DNA from: Prochilodus magdalenae
Taxonomy: Eukaryota; Chordata; Actinopteri; Characiformes; Prochilodontidae
NCBI GenBank assembly: GCA_024036415.1
Contig: JAMWET010002880.1
Span: 124,001 to 188,000 of the forward strand
Direction: 5' to 3'
Length of the DNA: 64,000 bases
Positions 1 to 13,734 of the stretch are shown in pieces. Both the position numbers and the translations under genes were made by a program. Every line of letters begins with the position of its first letter. The stretch's first letter is position 1. The notes below the pieces were generated by a model. The model had not been told where the DNA came from. It worked only from the letters and a program-made list of their open reading frames with translations, and did no database searches.

Positions 1-1560
1 CTCTACACTTCTCATGTGGAAAAGTCAACCAACTAATGACTCTAACTAAAGTGGTGTCGCCATGCCCATATTGGAAGCTCTGGGGCCTGGATTTCTTTAA
101 AGCAAATACGACTATAATTACTTCAAAAACTTCCACCGTCACATCCTGTGGTAAATGTTTATAAACTTGAACTCTGAAATGGTGGTAAACTGACTCAATA
201 GCTAGTTGACTAATTGATTAAAAATGTAAAATGTAATAGGTAATCAATCAGGTCTTTTTTATTACCATTAACTGATTCGGAGGTGTGCAAGGTCTGACTT
301 TTCCCACAAAGTTGCGGAGACGGGAGACAACCTTAAGTTGGCTAAAGTCGTGTCCTTGTTACGTAGGTATGGAATTTTGCTGGAACGTTACAATAGTAAA
401 GCAAAGACATACAGTGTTGTGAATGTTTGTCAAACTTGGCTCATTCTGCAAAATCGTGACTGTATTTAAGATCAGCTAAAACAAACCAGCACTCAAACTC
501 AGGTTTGTGGCCTGGTGAAACTCTGCTAAACCTAATCTCTAGTATCCTAATACTACCACAGGTATCGTGGCTTTAGGCCTGTTCAACCTCCACTAAAAGT
601 AATCCCTTTAGTTGCAAGTACCCCGGCTTGTAGTGGTATTCAGACTCTCTCAAGCTTAGCTCAGTGCTAATGTAAATACCCGAACCTGGTAAAATGGCAC
701 TGAAGTCCCCAAGTTAGGTGGATGCCATTATACGTCCAAGGTCTGCGTCAGTACCAACTAAATCAATTGACAGCCCTGGTATTAAAAACTGTTGTGGATT
801 TTTGATAGCGGAATTAAGCTGATCCACCTTAAATGCCCCTGCAGTTTCATAATGGAGCCAGGTGCACAATTAAAGAGAACCTGTTAAGATTATGTATTCT
901 GGACCAGGACCTTCCCAATGCTGATATGCCAGAGACACCTCTATGACAAGGGTTATGCAGTGTGAGGCAGTCCAAGAAAACTAGGATGATCTTCATCATC
1001 TGACTTTCTGACACACCCATTTCCACCAGCCATTTGATTCTGCTGGATTTCAGCATTCATTTAATTTAGAAGCATAAACTCAAATCATCCAGAAGGATTA
1101 ACTCCACATAAGAAATTAGCTCAGATAAGTACTTTTTATCCAAAGACCGGTGAAGTGTTGAGTACTACTGGGTTTAAAACATGCTGTGTTAATTCAACTT
1201 CAACCCTCAAAATCTCTCAAAACTGTGCTCCCTACATACATCTCCCAAATACTAACAGCATCACTGTTAATACAGGACTTACTCTAGAGATAACCAAAGA
1301 TTGTTGCACCCTACATCACCACTGATGCTGTCAGAACACTCCCTGGCCACACAGCATACAGTTAAACATATCTGAAGTGCAGTTATCGAGTGCCATGTGA
1401 ATGTTTAGAAGACTGAGGGGAAATGGATTGAACATCTCTTGAACAAAATCTAGCTTTCAATAAGAAACATGAACTACTTTTCTCTGCATTTTTTGCTCAT
1501 TGGTTTAGCTCCATGGCTATATAATGAGAACGTTCACGTTGGCCATTTTTAGCAAATGAT

Positions 1561-1563
<3 letters not shown>
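1..1563. other. Non-coding stretch, nothing recognised
   Basis: No open frame resembles a known protein and no repeat family was recognised by eye. The only long minus-strand frame (847-1056) has no family features and is taken as chance. Confidence 0.5.

Positions 1564-1592
<29 letters not shown>
1564..1592. repeat. (CA)n microsatellite
   Basis: About 14 uninterrupted CA units, a simple sequence repeat typical of fish intergenic DNA. Confidence 0.95.
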
Positions 1593-1596
<4 letters not shown>

Positions 1597-1859
1597 AAAC
1601 AACAATATAAACAATTGAAAACCATATAAAATGTGCAGTTCATAAAAAGGTAGCCATGAGAAGTTTAAGCAGCTCAAACACTATTGTGTTATATTACATT
1701 CTACTGTGTAACATCTCAGCTTAATATCATTACTTCTCCCCCGAAACGATGATCTAAATACCCTACATGTTCTTTTAATGCTGAAAATATTTCATTAGAA
1801 TGACATTTAGACCATCAATTTATCTTATCTGGAATTTTAATATAGAATTTTTAACTTAA

Positions 1860-2004
1860 GTCGGCTTCTGTCTGCCAGTTTTTTGTTAGAATTGTCCAGT
1901 TACACCAGAAATGTGCTAGAGTTACATTCCTATCCCTAAAGCGGTACACCAACTGCTGCTCCCTTTAACAATTCTAACAAAAAGCTGGTGGGTAAGAAGC
2001 TGAC
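1860..2004. mobile_element. Short hairpin element, MITE-like
   Basis: The two ends are inverted copies of each other. The left end (from 1860) reads GTCGGCTTCT and continues with CCAGTTTTTTGTTAGAATTG. The right end, read on the other strand from 2004, gives GTCAGCTTCT and then CCAGCTTTTTGTTAGAATTG. The inverted arms are about 36 bp and the whole is about 145 bp, the size of a miniature inverted-repeat element. No clear target-site duplication was seen and no family was recognised. Confidence 0.55.
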
Positions 2005-2757
2005 CTGCTGGTTGTCTCTTAAAGCCATCAATTTAACCTACCTGGGGGTTATGTAGAGTGCTATCTGTAAATATGAGCTACAGTAGAGTCACACCCCTAG
2101 TGTGGAGTGATGGAACCACTGGCATATCAACATCAAGGCGTGAACATGAGGAGCTCCTTTCGTTCATGAGGAACTATGGGAAAACATGATCATGGCATTG
2201 GAATTGCAATGGCCCCACTACCTACTTTATATAAATACAGAATTTTACCCCAAACAACAAATCTGTCCACACTGAATCTGCACTAAAATCAGACACTCTG
2301 CAGAAAAAAAAAATTACTTCATCATGAACAGGACTACCTGCCCCAACTTTCTCTATCTAGCACTCCTAAATCAACTCAATATCTGATTAAATGCTGGATT
2401 GGGAGTGTTACAGTTGGAATATTCAGAGCATGCGGTCTCCAGGACTGGGATTAGGAACATCTAAACTACACCATCAAACTCCTGAATGGGTCTCTCACAC
2501 TACACCCAACCCCCCACCCAGCCCCCGCCCACCCCAACACCCACCATTGACACTCCTACCAGCTCTTAATCTACAAGTCATTGACCAGCAACCCTCACCC
2601 AGACATTCCCAGCTCTCAGGAAGCTCTCCATATTGTTCTAGAACAAACAGATGTTTTCTCACCATACCTGTACAAACTGTCATCTCACTAAAGGACAACA
2701 ATGTGGCATATATGTGAACACTCCCTGAAGTACCAACCTTCATGGAATCAGAATAAG
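2005..2757. other. Non-coding stretch with a C-rich tract
   Basis: Contains a C-rich low-complexity tract around 2505-2545 that opens artificial frames on both strands. No zinc-finger exon is present, although the orphan promoter to the right points into this stretch. Confidence 0.5.
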
Positions 2758-3036
2758 ACGCCCATCAGATCTTATTCTCACAACTCAGATGTGTCTCCAG
2801 CTGTGTGTCTCAGTGAATGAAGAACACTGAGTGTTAGTGTCAGACAGCTTCCTACCTTCAACAGTTCAACTCTGGTTTCTGGTCCTCCAACAACACTGAG
2901 TGCGGAGAAAGCATGGACTGATCAACACAACACGATCAACTGCTTCTCCACTTTAGTGCAGTTGGAGGGAAATAGCGTTACTGAATTAGCGCCACCGCCT
3001 GGCCTGGAGTGGTCACGGAATCAGGAGGAACGGTCT
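2758..3036 (-). promoter_or_regulatory. Orphan promoter A / first exon of the ZF family (minus)
   Basis: This is a copy of the promoter A and first-exon module that precedes most ZF genes here, in minus orientation. It keeps the GCGCTAA-containing motif (2987-3002), the Cys-free exon body and an intact predicted splice donor (exon ends at 2856, then GTAGGA), plus the conserved start of the intron to about 2758. No ZF exon lies in the expected place to its left inside this window. It is therefore either a relic of a deleted gene or the first exon of a gene whose second exon lies beyond base 1. Confidence 0.7.
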
Positions 3037-3473
3037 TTATTTTAAACCCCACCCGTATTCACTTAAGCTGTCATATGTGCCGTGATTTTATGCAGCATCA
3101 AGATTCAAATTACAAAGAAAGGAACGTTTAATTACAAAGTGCAGGAAAATAGATCAACCAGCATGAATTATGAGGACATGCATTACAGCAGCAACAAATT
3201 ACCAGAAAACAATGCATGACAAAGCTAGATAAGCAGGATGAGGAGACGATTGAGTAGGAGGGCAGCGAGAAATGATCACAGGATATTAATTTAGGTTATT
3301 AACAGTCATTAGCATGGTGCGATCCATACTGACTGGATTGGAGTAGGTTTGGAAAAGCACTGTAGAGACACATCCCTCTCTGATATTTGTGGAGGACAGA
3401 CTTGAACAAACTCGTTCACATTATCTTTGTAGTGAAGACGAGATTCAGACATTTTTTTCAGTAAACGACGATC

Positions 3474-3708
3474 GTCCGTGGACGTCTTAAATGAAGAAGT
3501 CAGTTTATTTGTGATTTATTAATAACGTCTGTGGACGTCCAAACTCCGTTTTAAAGATGTCAATTAATTTATGATCTATTTATAACGGCTGTAGACCTCC
3601 AAAATCGTTTTTTTTTAAGTCAGTTCATTTGTGATTCATTAATAACGTATGTAGCTGTCTAAAATCCGTTTTATAGAAGTCAGTTAAAATGTGATCTATT
3701 TATAATGT
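3474..3708. repeat. 60-bp tandem repeat, about four copies
   Basis: Units begin at 3474 (shortened), 3527, 3587 and 3647, each starting like GTCTGTGGACGTCC or a variant and ending in TTATTAATAAC or TATTTATAAC. The period is exactly 60 bp for the last three. The copies have diverged by roughly 20 to 30 per cent, so it is an old minisatellite. Confidence 0.85.
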
Positions 3709-4785
3709 CATTATAATGACACAAACGCCCATTTGCAAATGCATTTTTCATCATGGTGCCAAAATGAAAATATATTTGAATAGCATTCACACTCAAGTCA
3801 GTGTTGTCAGTCAGTCAGTGTGGGTTTGGGGGATGCACCAATATGACTTCGGAGCCGCATGTGGCTCGTTTAGTGCTCTGTCCCAGCTCCATAGCAGATT
3901 TTTTTTCTAGGTAAAATATAGTAATCTTCCTTTGCTGTTTATTGTTATCACTGCTAAATTATCTTAAACGCCGGACGCCTATACCGCACATTCACTGACC
4001 TACCTTGAGAGTTGGCGCGAAGACCGCTCGTCACCACAGCAACAGACAAGAACTTCGCCTAGCTAGTAGCTAACGAAACCGAAACCAGACAGATTTGAGA
4101 CGAACACCATCATTCGAAGCCGAATGGACTTGTTTGCATTTATAAGCATGGTTTCCTGATTAATTTAATCTGCAACAAAAACTTCAGTCGTGAAGCCAAA
4201 AAATCTAATTTTCACCTAAATTTAACTGTTCTGTTAACAGAACATTGTGGTGTTCTGTTAAGTGTACTTATTTAAAACTTTGAAGTGGTGGTTAACTGAC
4301 TAAAGAGAGGTAATAAAATTATAATAATGACTTTACAGTTTTCAGGTTTCAGGATACTTTACAGGATTCAATAGTTAACAGCAATAGTTGCTTTGGAATT
4401 GTATTAAGCAGTCATCAGTTATTCTGTGGTTGTCGATTAAACAAGATAATTTGAATTGTGGAATGTGGGTCATTAATGTTATAAGGATCATCAAACTTCC
4501 AATACTCAAATACTCATTTATCCAGAGATTAGTGTAATTCAGCATCCAGTTGCATTGAAGAAAATGAGGACAGTTAATATTGATACCACCCCTTTGTTTA
4601 CTATGTGCTTATCAATCTCCTGCTTTGATAATAACTTTATGTTATTATTTGATATTTGGGTTCATTAAAATAATAATAAAAAAAAAAGGTATTTGTTGAA
4701 TGGGGTTGAGACCTCTTAAGTAAATTTCATCACCAAAACTCAATATACTTTATCCCATGTACATTTCTTCACACTAATTAGCTTT

Positions 4786-4786
<1 letters not shown>
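3709..4786. other. Non-coding stretch, nothing recognised
   Basis: No coding frame of note and no recognised repeat. The short frame at 3716-3910 has no family features. Confidence 0.45.
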
Positions 4787-4875
<89 letters not shown>

Positions 4876-4876
4876 G
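4787..4876. repeat. (TA)n microsatellite followed by a T tract
   Basis: About 30 TA units run into a T tract of about 22 bases. The same arrangement occurs at 46559-46645 beside an L1-like tail, so the T tract may be the poly(A) end of a minus-strand retroelement, but no element body was recognised here. Confidence 0.9.
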
Positions 4877-7361
4877 TTCAATTTTATGAAATCTAAAAAG
4901 TAACACGGCTATACAAGGGTAATTTTAGCAAATAAGCCAGGACTTTGTGTCTAACATGTATCTACTTTTTAAACATGTGTTTATTGTAAGTACTGAACAA
5001 TAACACTTATTTTAATAATAAATAAATGTATAGTTTATAAGAAGAGATATTTCTAGCTTATATGATGTTGTGTGTTGGTCTAAGGGACATGAACAGAGGA
5101 AGAGCAATGAGAGGTGTATCCCACAAAACCCTGATAAACCACACCAAGTATAGCCAGCTTTGAAAAGTGCATTTACAAATATATACACCTTCACCCATGG
5201 CAAACAAAGTCTCCATGTCTCAGGGGATAAGCCAAGTTCAAACAAACAAAACCCACACTAACTGCAAACACATCTAACCTAACCAAACAATATGCAAATA
5301 AATCACTCCTATAACTAAACCAAAACCAGGAGAATGGCATTTACCCACCTTTAGGTGAGGACAAGGGCCAACATACACACTGTGTTTCAACAACAAGTTG
5401 AAAACACTAACAACCTAATAACTGTATGTATGTATGTGGACATGTTTCTATGGGCAGAATTTAAGTTAACTAGTTTTTTACAGTAAAAGGCGAAATGATA
5501 CGTAAATAACTTAAATGTGCTTTAGCATTTTGGTATGTTATGTGTGTTATATTTAAAGAAAGTTTATATGGTGGGTGATAAAAACAGCAGAGAGCCAAGG
5601 GAGAACCACTGCCTTTCCTAGAGTGAGGAACGCCATGCTGGAAACTAAATTGCAAGGCCTCTCTGCTTCTGGAGAAGAAGATGCAACCCAGAGGGAAGGC
5701 TGGTGTATTTGCATTTACTGGAACAGTGGATGTTCTGAAACTCCTGCACCAGAGAGGCTATCGGGGGCAGCATGCTTGTGCTCATCCGAGGAAGTTTGTT
5801 CTGACCTTGTCCTGTTATTGTGAAGGACGACTCTTTCAGAAAAGGCGGAAAAGAATCTCAGTGATAAGACACTTATCCTGTAACTAGGTGTTTCTCCATG
5901 GACAGTGTGGTTTGTGTCATTTAGAGATGGGCTGTGGGATGGGCAGTCTGGTGTTAGGGAACATGTGGGACATATGGCACTGGTTCTCACTGCTGCCTTG
6001 TTCAATAAAAGCCTTTGTCTAAAGTGCCTTGTATCCCAGATCTCGGTCTTCTTCAGGGGGATGCCATGGTTGTGTTTCTTTAGTTTGAGGGTAAGAGTTG
6101 GTATTTCGTATTTGTGTTAAAGAGACTGAAGCTGTAGCTGGTGGGTCTTGAATGGTATAAAAGAAACTGTTGAACACCTTGTGATTCATCTTCACGTCAT
6201 CACAGAGGCACAAAACTAAATCTGCATATCCAGTACACTGACCTGAGGTTGCCCAACCAACCCTTGTACCCTTCAAATCTGTACATTTATCCACTGGATC
6301 GTACTCGCACCCACAATTTCAAGCCCCATGTGTGTTTTTTTTTTTCAGGGGTTATTTTAAAAATGTTCTACAACTCAGCATTTCTGTGATGTGCTGTGAT
6401 ATACACTAAAGAGAGGACAACATTCTAAATTTCAAATTTAATAAGATTAAAAAAAAATGGTTTTATGAACAAGACAAAGAGGTAATGAGTAAAAGACTAA
6501 AATGGGGAAAATGTGAAACAATAATCTCAAAGTTTACTAGGACAAAATCTTAATGGAAAACATCAGCAGGTGAAAACAGAGAAAGAAAGAAATTAGAACT
6601 TTTTTAAAAACAGCATATGTAAAATTAGATGGTATACATGCAGAACAACATACACAAAGATTTATCATTACAAATTTCTACAAATTCAGGAAAATAAATA
6701 ATTGTCATTGGTGAGATTCAGTCAATAACGATAGTGTCTCATGCACACTCTAATTAGGTCAGCAAGAGATGCTCTCATTCAGATCCAAGGCCTCGAATAT
6801 CCACAAATATTACATTTTCATCTATTGATGGAGATAGAGAGTTCATATAGCATAGGCCACCATCATGCCTGGGAAGAAAGAGGGGACATGGGTATAAACG
6901 AGTTGTTATCACATGTCATAGACATAATGCGGGAACAATCACTCTCTGAAGTGTCACAGAGAACATCCACAGTACTCAACATCTCTGAAAACAGTACTGG
7001 ATGAGTCTGGCCTGTATGCCACACAGAAAAGGCATGTATAGACCACACTGAGGAGTGGTCATCAGTATGTCACTCTTACAGTCCATCAAGGTCCTGTGTC
7101 TTCTTCAAAAATTTGTTCAATTCTGCCAAGCCCACCTGTACTGTTGCAGTATTCCAGGTCATATATACTTTATGGAATTAACAAACATATTACATGTCAG
7201 AATCAAAGGAGCAAACGAAGGAACCAGACGCTGTCAAATGTTTTCCGAAACTACCCTCACTGCAGTAAAACCAAACGGAATAAAAACAAAATCAGGATTA
7301 CTATGGAATGTAGAGCTTCTCAACCATTCACTGTAAACCTGTACTTCTGGAGATACAGCCA
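4877..7361. other. Non-coding stretch with a ZF 3'-flank scrap
   Basis: No intact gene. Around 6118-6145 the sequence AAAGAGACTGAAGCTGTAGC matches a module in the 3' flank of ZF3 (about 19636-19665) and, more weakly, of ZF4 (about 26718-26745), on the same strand. This suggests the remains of the downstream end of a lost plus-strand ZF unit. Several open frames between 5500 and 6300 overlap on both strands and have no recognisable domain. Confidence 0.45.
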
Positions 7362-8601
<1,240 letters not shown>

Positions 8602-9249
8602 CTGGAAGAAGAAAAGAGATGCATAAGACTATAAATGTGCAGTACAAAGTTCCATTTGATGTGGAAAATCTAATCCCCAAATCACCCAAACTATTTAAAC
8701 CACTCAATATAAAACTAAAACTAGAACTGTGACTCTGTAACTCTGGCATAAATCACGTTTACATTCACGGGCCCCACAGATGCCTCTGCTAAAACCACAT
8801 CAATAAACACAAGTACCAGTTGTTTTGGGGTGATGGTAGGGTTTGTGTGTGGTGCAGGCCTCATTAAGCCAAGGACCCCAGTTGCCAACAAGACACTGTG
8901 CAGGCTGGTGGTGGTTCCATACTGGTGCAGGGTGTGTTCTCATGGCATGGGTTACATCCCGTACCCTTCTTATTTCAGCACCACTTAGAAAATGTACTGT
9001 CAGAGATGTAAGGAGGCTGTTTGTAAGTAACTGAGGAGGGGTGACCAAACCAGCCTTTGACTTTACCGGGCTTCCTTACTCCCTTCACTCCCTCTCCTTC
9101 ACTCTCTCCTTCCTTATTCTACTCTGTGTGCTCATACAGACACAGACAGGGCTCCTGAGGATGAGCTAGCTTAGCAGCATTTTGCTAAAAACACACAGAG
9201 CCATGAAACACAGCCCTCAGATGTGATGGTGTGAAGACTGTATACTCAC

Positions 9250-9430
9250 TGTACTGCTGTGCTCGGTTTCCAGCAGGAGAGCATCATCTGGAAGCTGTGT
9301 ACATCAGATTCTGAGTGCCTGTGCTGCAATATGAGATCAGACACCCACACCAAGACCAGGCTTCTGTTTTCGTCCTTTTCTCTTCTTCTTTGTGAATGGC
9401 GGTGGTGCATTAGCGCCACCCATTGAGCTG
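9250..9430 (-). promoter_or_regulatory. Promoter B / first exon of ZF1 (minus)
   Basis: Read on the minus strand, this matches the first-exon modules in front of ZF3 and ZF6: a stretch ending GAGCACAGCAGTACA and then the strong donor GTGAGTA, with the exon ending at 9250. The predicted intron runs from 9249 to 8602 (648 bp). A motif TAGCGCCACCC at 9411, matching the GGTGGCGCTA motif of promoter A, lies at its upstream end. The transcription start is not determined. Confidence 0.65.
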
Positions 9431-10671
9431 GAGGGTAGAGTAGGACTTCTGTATTAAATACAGCGATTAATTAACACATTTTAACCAACACTTTTACAGT
9501 GTTCGGTCTCAGGCTGTTTGACGTGCTTGGCCGAATAAACAAAACACCTACCGACATGCCATACAGCACTACCTCTTTTGCCCTGACTCGAAGCAACCTT
9601 CTTAATGTCATGCATCATTAAATGCATTGGTTGTACTTTGGAGTCCATTTTTAATGATTTAAGGTTGCACACTTAAATCATAAACAATTTCAGCTGCACT
9701 TTAGGAGACTAGATTGTAATATGTAGACATGACTATTTTTGTTGCTACCTAATAAGTTTTACTGCAACTAAAATGCTCTTAAATGCATTTAAATTAGATG
9801 TTAATATCACTACATGAAGGTAAATGCATAATGTGTTTCCAAGCATACTTAAATACATACTGACATTTATATAATATTAAAATAAGTAAAACTACTTGAA
9901 TTAACATAACTTATTTTTATATATTATTTTTAAGAAGGTGCTGCAATTAAGTTAACCTAAACAAAAGCTTTAACACAAATTAAATATGACAATTTAATGT
10001 CTATATTTCTTATTTATTTCAGTATTCAGCTCTGTCCACAGGAATCTCAAAAGAGGCTTAGCCTTTTCAGCAGACAGATCTATTGAAATTATTACCATAT
10101 GCCTCCACTAATTGCAATGTGTTCTCTGAAGCGCAAGAGGACTCCAAGAAGTTAGGGTTCTAAGGGTGGGGCAGGCAGGAGGAAGTGGTGGAGATTCTCG
10201 CGATTAGTCTGGAAACTGTTATTAAGGAGTTCAGAGTTTTGTCATTTTGTTTTACCATATGATGTGGTGTGGATTTTGAGAAGCCTTAATCACCTGAGTA
10301 ACTAGCGTAGTGACATACCCTGACAGGCCGATGCTGGTTACATGTTCCATCACCAGTTCCTGGGTAATTCATAATTTGGGCATAGTTTAAACACATAAGC
10401 GGTGGGCTATAAGTGAGATTCTCCATTAATCTTCCTCTAAAGCCAATAGCATACTTGTCCTGCCAGGAACAAGTTACCATTGGTAACTCTTGAAGGCTAG
10501 ACTTTTTGACCCATGCATATCCATAGTGATCTTAGGTTTATACTCTTTCTTCCTTTTATCATATCGTGTTGGAGGGGATCCAGACGTCTAACTTTGGACT
10601 TTAGTTGGCAAAATCAAGTAGGGACATTTTTATTCAGCATGGAGCTTTCTGATACTGAGGTTTACATATGG
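9431..10671. other. Non-coding stretch, nothing recognised
   Basis: AT-rich intergenic DNA without a supported gene or a recognised repeat. Confidence 0.45.
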
Positions 10672-11345
10672 ACTACAGCCTGTATTTGTAGAACTACAAA
10701 GTGCTATGTGGTAAGTGGAACTGATAAAATAGACTATGGAGTGCAGATACAAGGAGGTGGTTTTAATGTCATGGTTGATTGGTAAATGTGTCCTCAGAAA
10801 GAAATGTTGCAATATTGTTTGCAAAAAAAATGCTTGACATGCTTGTAAGGCATCAGTATAGTCCTCCCTATGTCCTTGTTATTTAACTGGTATCCCATTA
10901 GATCAAAAGTAAGCCCAGATTTCAACTTTAAATAAAGATGAAATGACTCAGAAAAATATGATTAATTACACCTTCACCCATCATGATATCCACACACAAG
11001 CTACATATTATTGTTCAGGAAGTTATACAGCTATTCGCCAGAATTTAAAATGATGTTGTTCTTGTATACAACTTGTATCCATTAGAGGTTTTAAATGTTG
11101 GTAATTCACTGTCCACTCTATAAGACATTTCTACATTGTTGATTACTCATCTGTTGCTGGAGTTAGTGTTGGTCATTCTCTAGTCCATCAGTGGTCCACC
11201 AGGACGCTGTTTTGGTTGGATACTGGATAGTTTTGGTTGGTGGCCAATTCTCAGTCCAGCAGTGGCAATGATGTGTAAGAGAGAAACAGATAGACTAGAG
11301 TCTGTATTTGTATATCTACAAAGTGGCCCTACATGGTAGGTAGAA
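10672..11345 (+). repeat. Two partial copies of one interspersed repeat
   Basis: Segments at about 10672-10790 and 11155-11345 share blocks such as CTACAAAGTG, GGTAGGTAGAACTGATAAAA and its variant, with the body (GTTGGTCATTCTCTAGTCC) only in the second. A third copy lies at 16222-16425. This looks like a common fish interspersed repeat with a diagnostic GGTGGTTTTAATGT end (10760-10773). I cannot name the family with certainty. Confidence 0.5.
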
Positions 11346-11978
11346 CTGATAAAATGGACTTTGGAGTGTAGAGTGCATCATGCATGTGTTTATAATAAAA
11401 TGCTGTGTTTGTTTAAAAAAAAAGTTTATGATAGGCCAAAAATCACTACAGAACCTCACCTGTGACCAACCATAACCAGGGGCATCATATATATATAGGG
11501 GATGGCTACACACTATACACAGGTGAGAAGGAGGCAGGACAGGGAGAAGACCCCAACCAAAACAACAATGAAAGCACATGCCAAGAAAATAATAAAGGCA
11601 TATGGTAGTGACGTAAGGGAAAACAGACAGAACCAAGAAAAGACATGAGTAGGGCCAGACAGGATGTTACAGAAGCCTCCCTCCAATGCTCAGCTCCCAA
11701 GACATGGAGCAGAACACACCAAGGGAGCCTGCATAGAGAGGATGCCAAAACTACTCTAAAAACACAAGACCCAAATACTGAACATCCCAATTAATCATTT
11801 TTCATAAAATCATGTTGCACAAAGACATAGAAAAACCACTCTCCGCGGTTCTTAAAGCATCCAAATACAATGGAAAGATGATTTGAAGTGTTGGCTGTTT
11901 GTTACATGAAACAGTTTAAAATCTTGGCTGGAAGGACCACAAGTCTTTTCCTTCAGGAAGGGGTTTAGGTTACACTAA
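11346..11978. other. Non-coding 3' flank of ZF2
   Basis: No gene recognised. The overlapping minus-strand frames at 11316-11790 lack domains. Confidence 0.45.
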
Positions 11979-12752
11979 TCACTGCCCGCTTCTACCACGG
12001 CTCTTACTACACTTGTGTGCCATCACAGTCTTTAAATGCCTGAAATTCTTCTCACATTCTGAGCAGTAATACAGCTTCACTCCTGTGTGAATACGCTGGT
12101 GTTCTTGGAGAGTACTCTGACGATTAAAACTCTTCCCACACTCTAAGCAGTGATACGGCCTCTCTCCTGTGTGAATGCGCTGGTGTTCTTGGAGAGTACT
12201 CTGACGATTAAAACTCCTCCCACAGTGTGAGCAGTGATACGGCCTCTCTCCAGTATGAATGCGGTGGTGCTGTTGAAGATGAACCAGTTGATTAAAGCTC
12301 CTCCCACACTCCAGGCAGTGATACGGTTTCTCTCCTGTGTGAATGCGGTAGTGTTGTTGGAGGTGACTCTGGTGATTAAAACTCTTCCCACATTCTGTGC
12401 AGTGGTACGGCTTCTCTCCCGTGTGAATGCGCTGGTGTTGTCGAAGATGAATCCGTTGATTAAAACTCTTGCCACAATCCAAGCAGTGATATGGCTTTTT
12501 TCTAGTGTTAATACATTGGTGTTCACTCTGTTGAGTAAAACTATTCCCACACTCTGAGCAGTGATAAGGTTGTTCTCCTGTATGAACACACTGGTGCTGT
12601 TGGAGATCGTCTTGTTGATTAAAACACTTTCCACATCCTGTGCAGCAGTGAGTTCTTTCCTTGCTGGATTTTTGTGTTTGACTTTGAGATGTGTTCATTT
12701 GCAGGGTGCCAGATGACATTTGTTCAGTACTGGAATTTCCTCTGGATGCCAT
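11979..12752 (-). CDS. ZF2: C2H2 zinc-finger protein with a recent finger duplication
   Basis: Predicted DNA-binding protein of 257 residues from the conserved start ([11 protein letters not shown]). The frame stays open upstream to an ATG at 12815, but that lies in the intron end. Finger 1 (Cys37) reads QDDQ at contact positions -1, 2, 3, 6. Finger 2 is broken: about three residues are missing between its cysteines and first His, and the last His is Asn. Fingers 3 to 7 read QIHQ, HSHQ, QVHQ, RSTE, RSTE. The last two are almost identical in DNA over the 84-bp period (about 12075-12240), a recent tandem copy. The final atypical finger keeps HKC. The leader is much shorter than in the paralogues, with the acceptor probably at CTGAAAG (exon from 12772). 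Two promoter A copies lie upstream. Confidence 0.92.
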   Translation of the reverse strand: MASRGNSSTEQMSSGTLQMNTSQSQTQKSSKERTHCCTGCGKCFNQQDDLQQHQCVHTGEQPYHCSECGNSFTQQSEHQCINTRKKPYHCLDCGKSFNQRIHLRQHQRIHTGEKPYHCTECGKSFNHQSHLQQHYRIHTGEKPYHCLECGRSFNQLVHLQQHHRIHTGERPYHCSHCGRSFNRQSTLQEHQRIHTGERPYHCLECGKSFNRQSTLQEHQRIHTGVKLYYCSECEKNFRHLKTVMAHKCSKSRGRSGQ

Positions 12753-12775
12753 ATTCTTACAGGACATTGTATCTT

Positions 12776-13243
12776 TCAGGAAGAAGAAAAAGTATATATA
12801 AACACAGTGTGCCATGCAACAAATGTTGTAAGATCAAAATCATGAATGCTACACTTACATTAACTGGCAGAAAGAGTAAATAAAAAAGAACAAACACAGA
12901 GAAATTTGTCTACTGCATTTAACCCACCCGTGAAGCTACACACCCACCTACCCAGGACTGCTACGGGCTGTAATCCGAAACATCTTAAGCAACGGTCAGG
13001 TTTGAGTACGGAGGCCTTGCGGTAAGAGCTTCATTGCTGCCTTTGCTGTGGAGTGACAAACTACCCCAGATGCCAGTTTGATGATCTGAAAAGCCATCAC
13101 ATACATCAGTCAGTCTCCCCAGTAGTAAAACTAAAGACACTTTGTTAGCGATAGGTGCAGTACATCCTCTAGCCACATGAATGGCAGGGCTTCCAGCTGA
13201 CATTTTTCAACAAAGGTTTCCCAGAAATGTCTCCACTTATTCC
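12776..13243 (-). other. ZF2 proximal intron
   Basis: Predicted intron between the proximal promoter A donor (exon ends 13309) and the acceptor near 12773, about 536 bp and one of the shortest in the family. No recognisable gene. Confidence 0.5.
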
Positions 13244-13690
13244 TTAGAACTCAGATGTGTCTCCAGCTGTGTGTCTCAGAGTGAATGAAGAACAGGACAG
13301 CTTCCTACCTTCAATAGTTCAGCTCTGGTTTCTGCTCCTCCAACAACACTGTCTGAGCGCGGAGGAGGCGTGGACCGCTGACCACAACACGATCTCCTGC
13401 TTCTCCACTTTAGTGCAGTTGGAGAAAGTTACAGGTACAGTATTAGCGCCACCACCTGGCCTGGAGCGGCTTCACGCAGAAAATTTGGACATTCTGGTAT
13501 TGCTCTCGGCTTACTGGAGTAACTGTTCAGTACAGTGCAGTTGCTCCAATACTGTTCTGTCACTGAGGACTATAGTGCTTAATTCCACTTGTACTTACAC
13601 ATTCCCACTTCCACCTTAATGTGTCCATTTCCCTAAAAGTCAGCACTGCTGGTGCTTTCCCAAACCGCTGCTGAAGTGGCAATGAGTCGG
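13244..13690 (-). promoter_or_regulatory. Promoter A, proximal copy, with first exon of ZF2 (minus)
   Basis: Minus-strand copy of promoter A: a CTCF-like motif at 13444-13459, a GC-rich segment (CGCGGAGGAGGCG on the plus strand), and a first exon ending at 13309 followed by GTAGGA. Its upstream 190 bp (13490-13690) is shared, inverted, with the region upstream of ZF4 promoter A (22510-22710), including the segment around TGGAGTAACTGTTCAGTACA. Confidence 0.75.
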
Positions 13691-13734
13691 ACAGCTTCCT
13701 AACAACTGATCATCATCTGAACTATATAATATAA

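Noticed and set aside
5575..6294. Overlapping open frames on both strands
   Set aside because: No domain, no splice context like the ZF family, and frames on both strands of similar length suggest chance.
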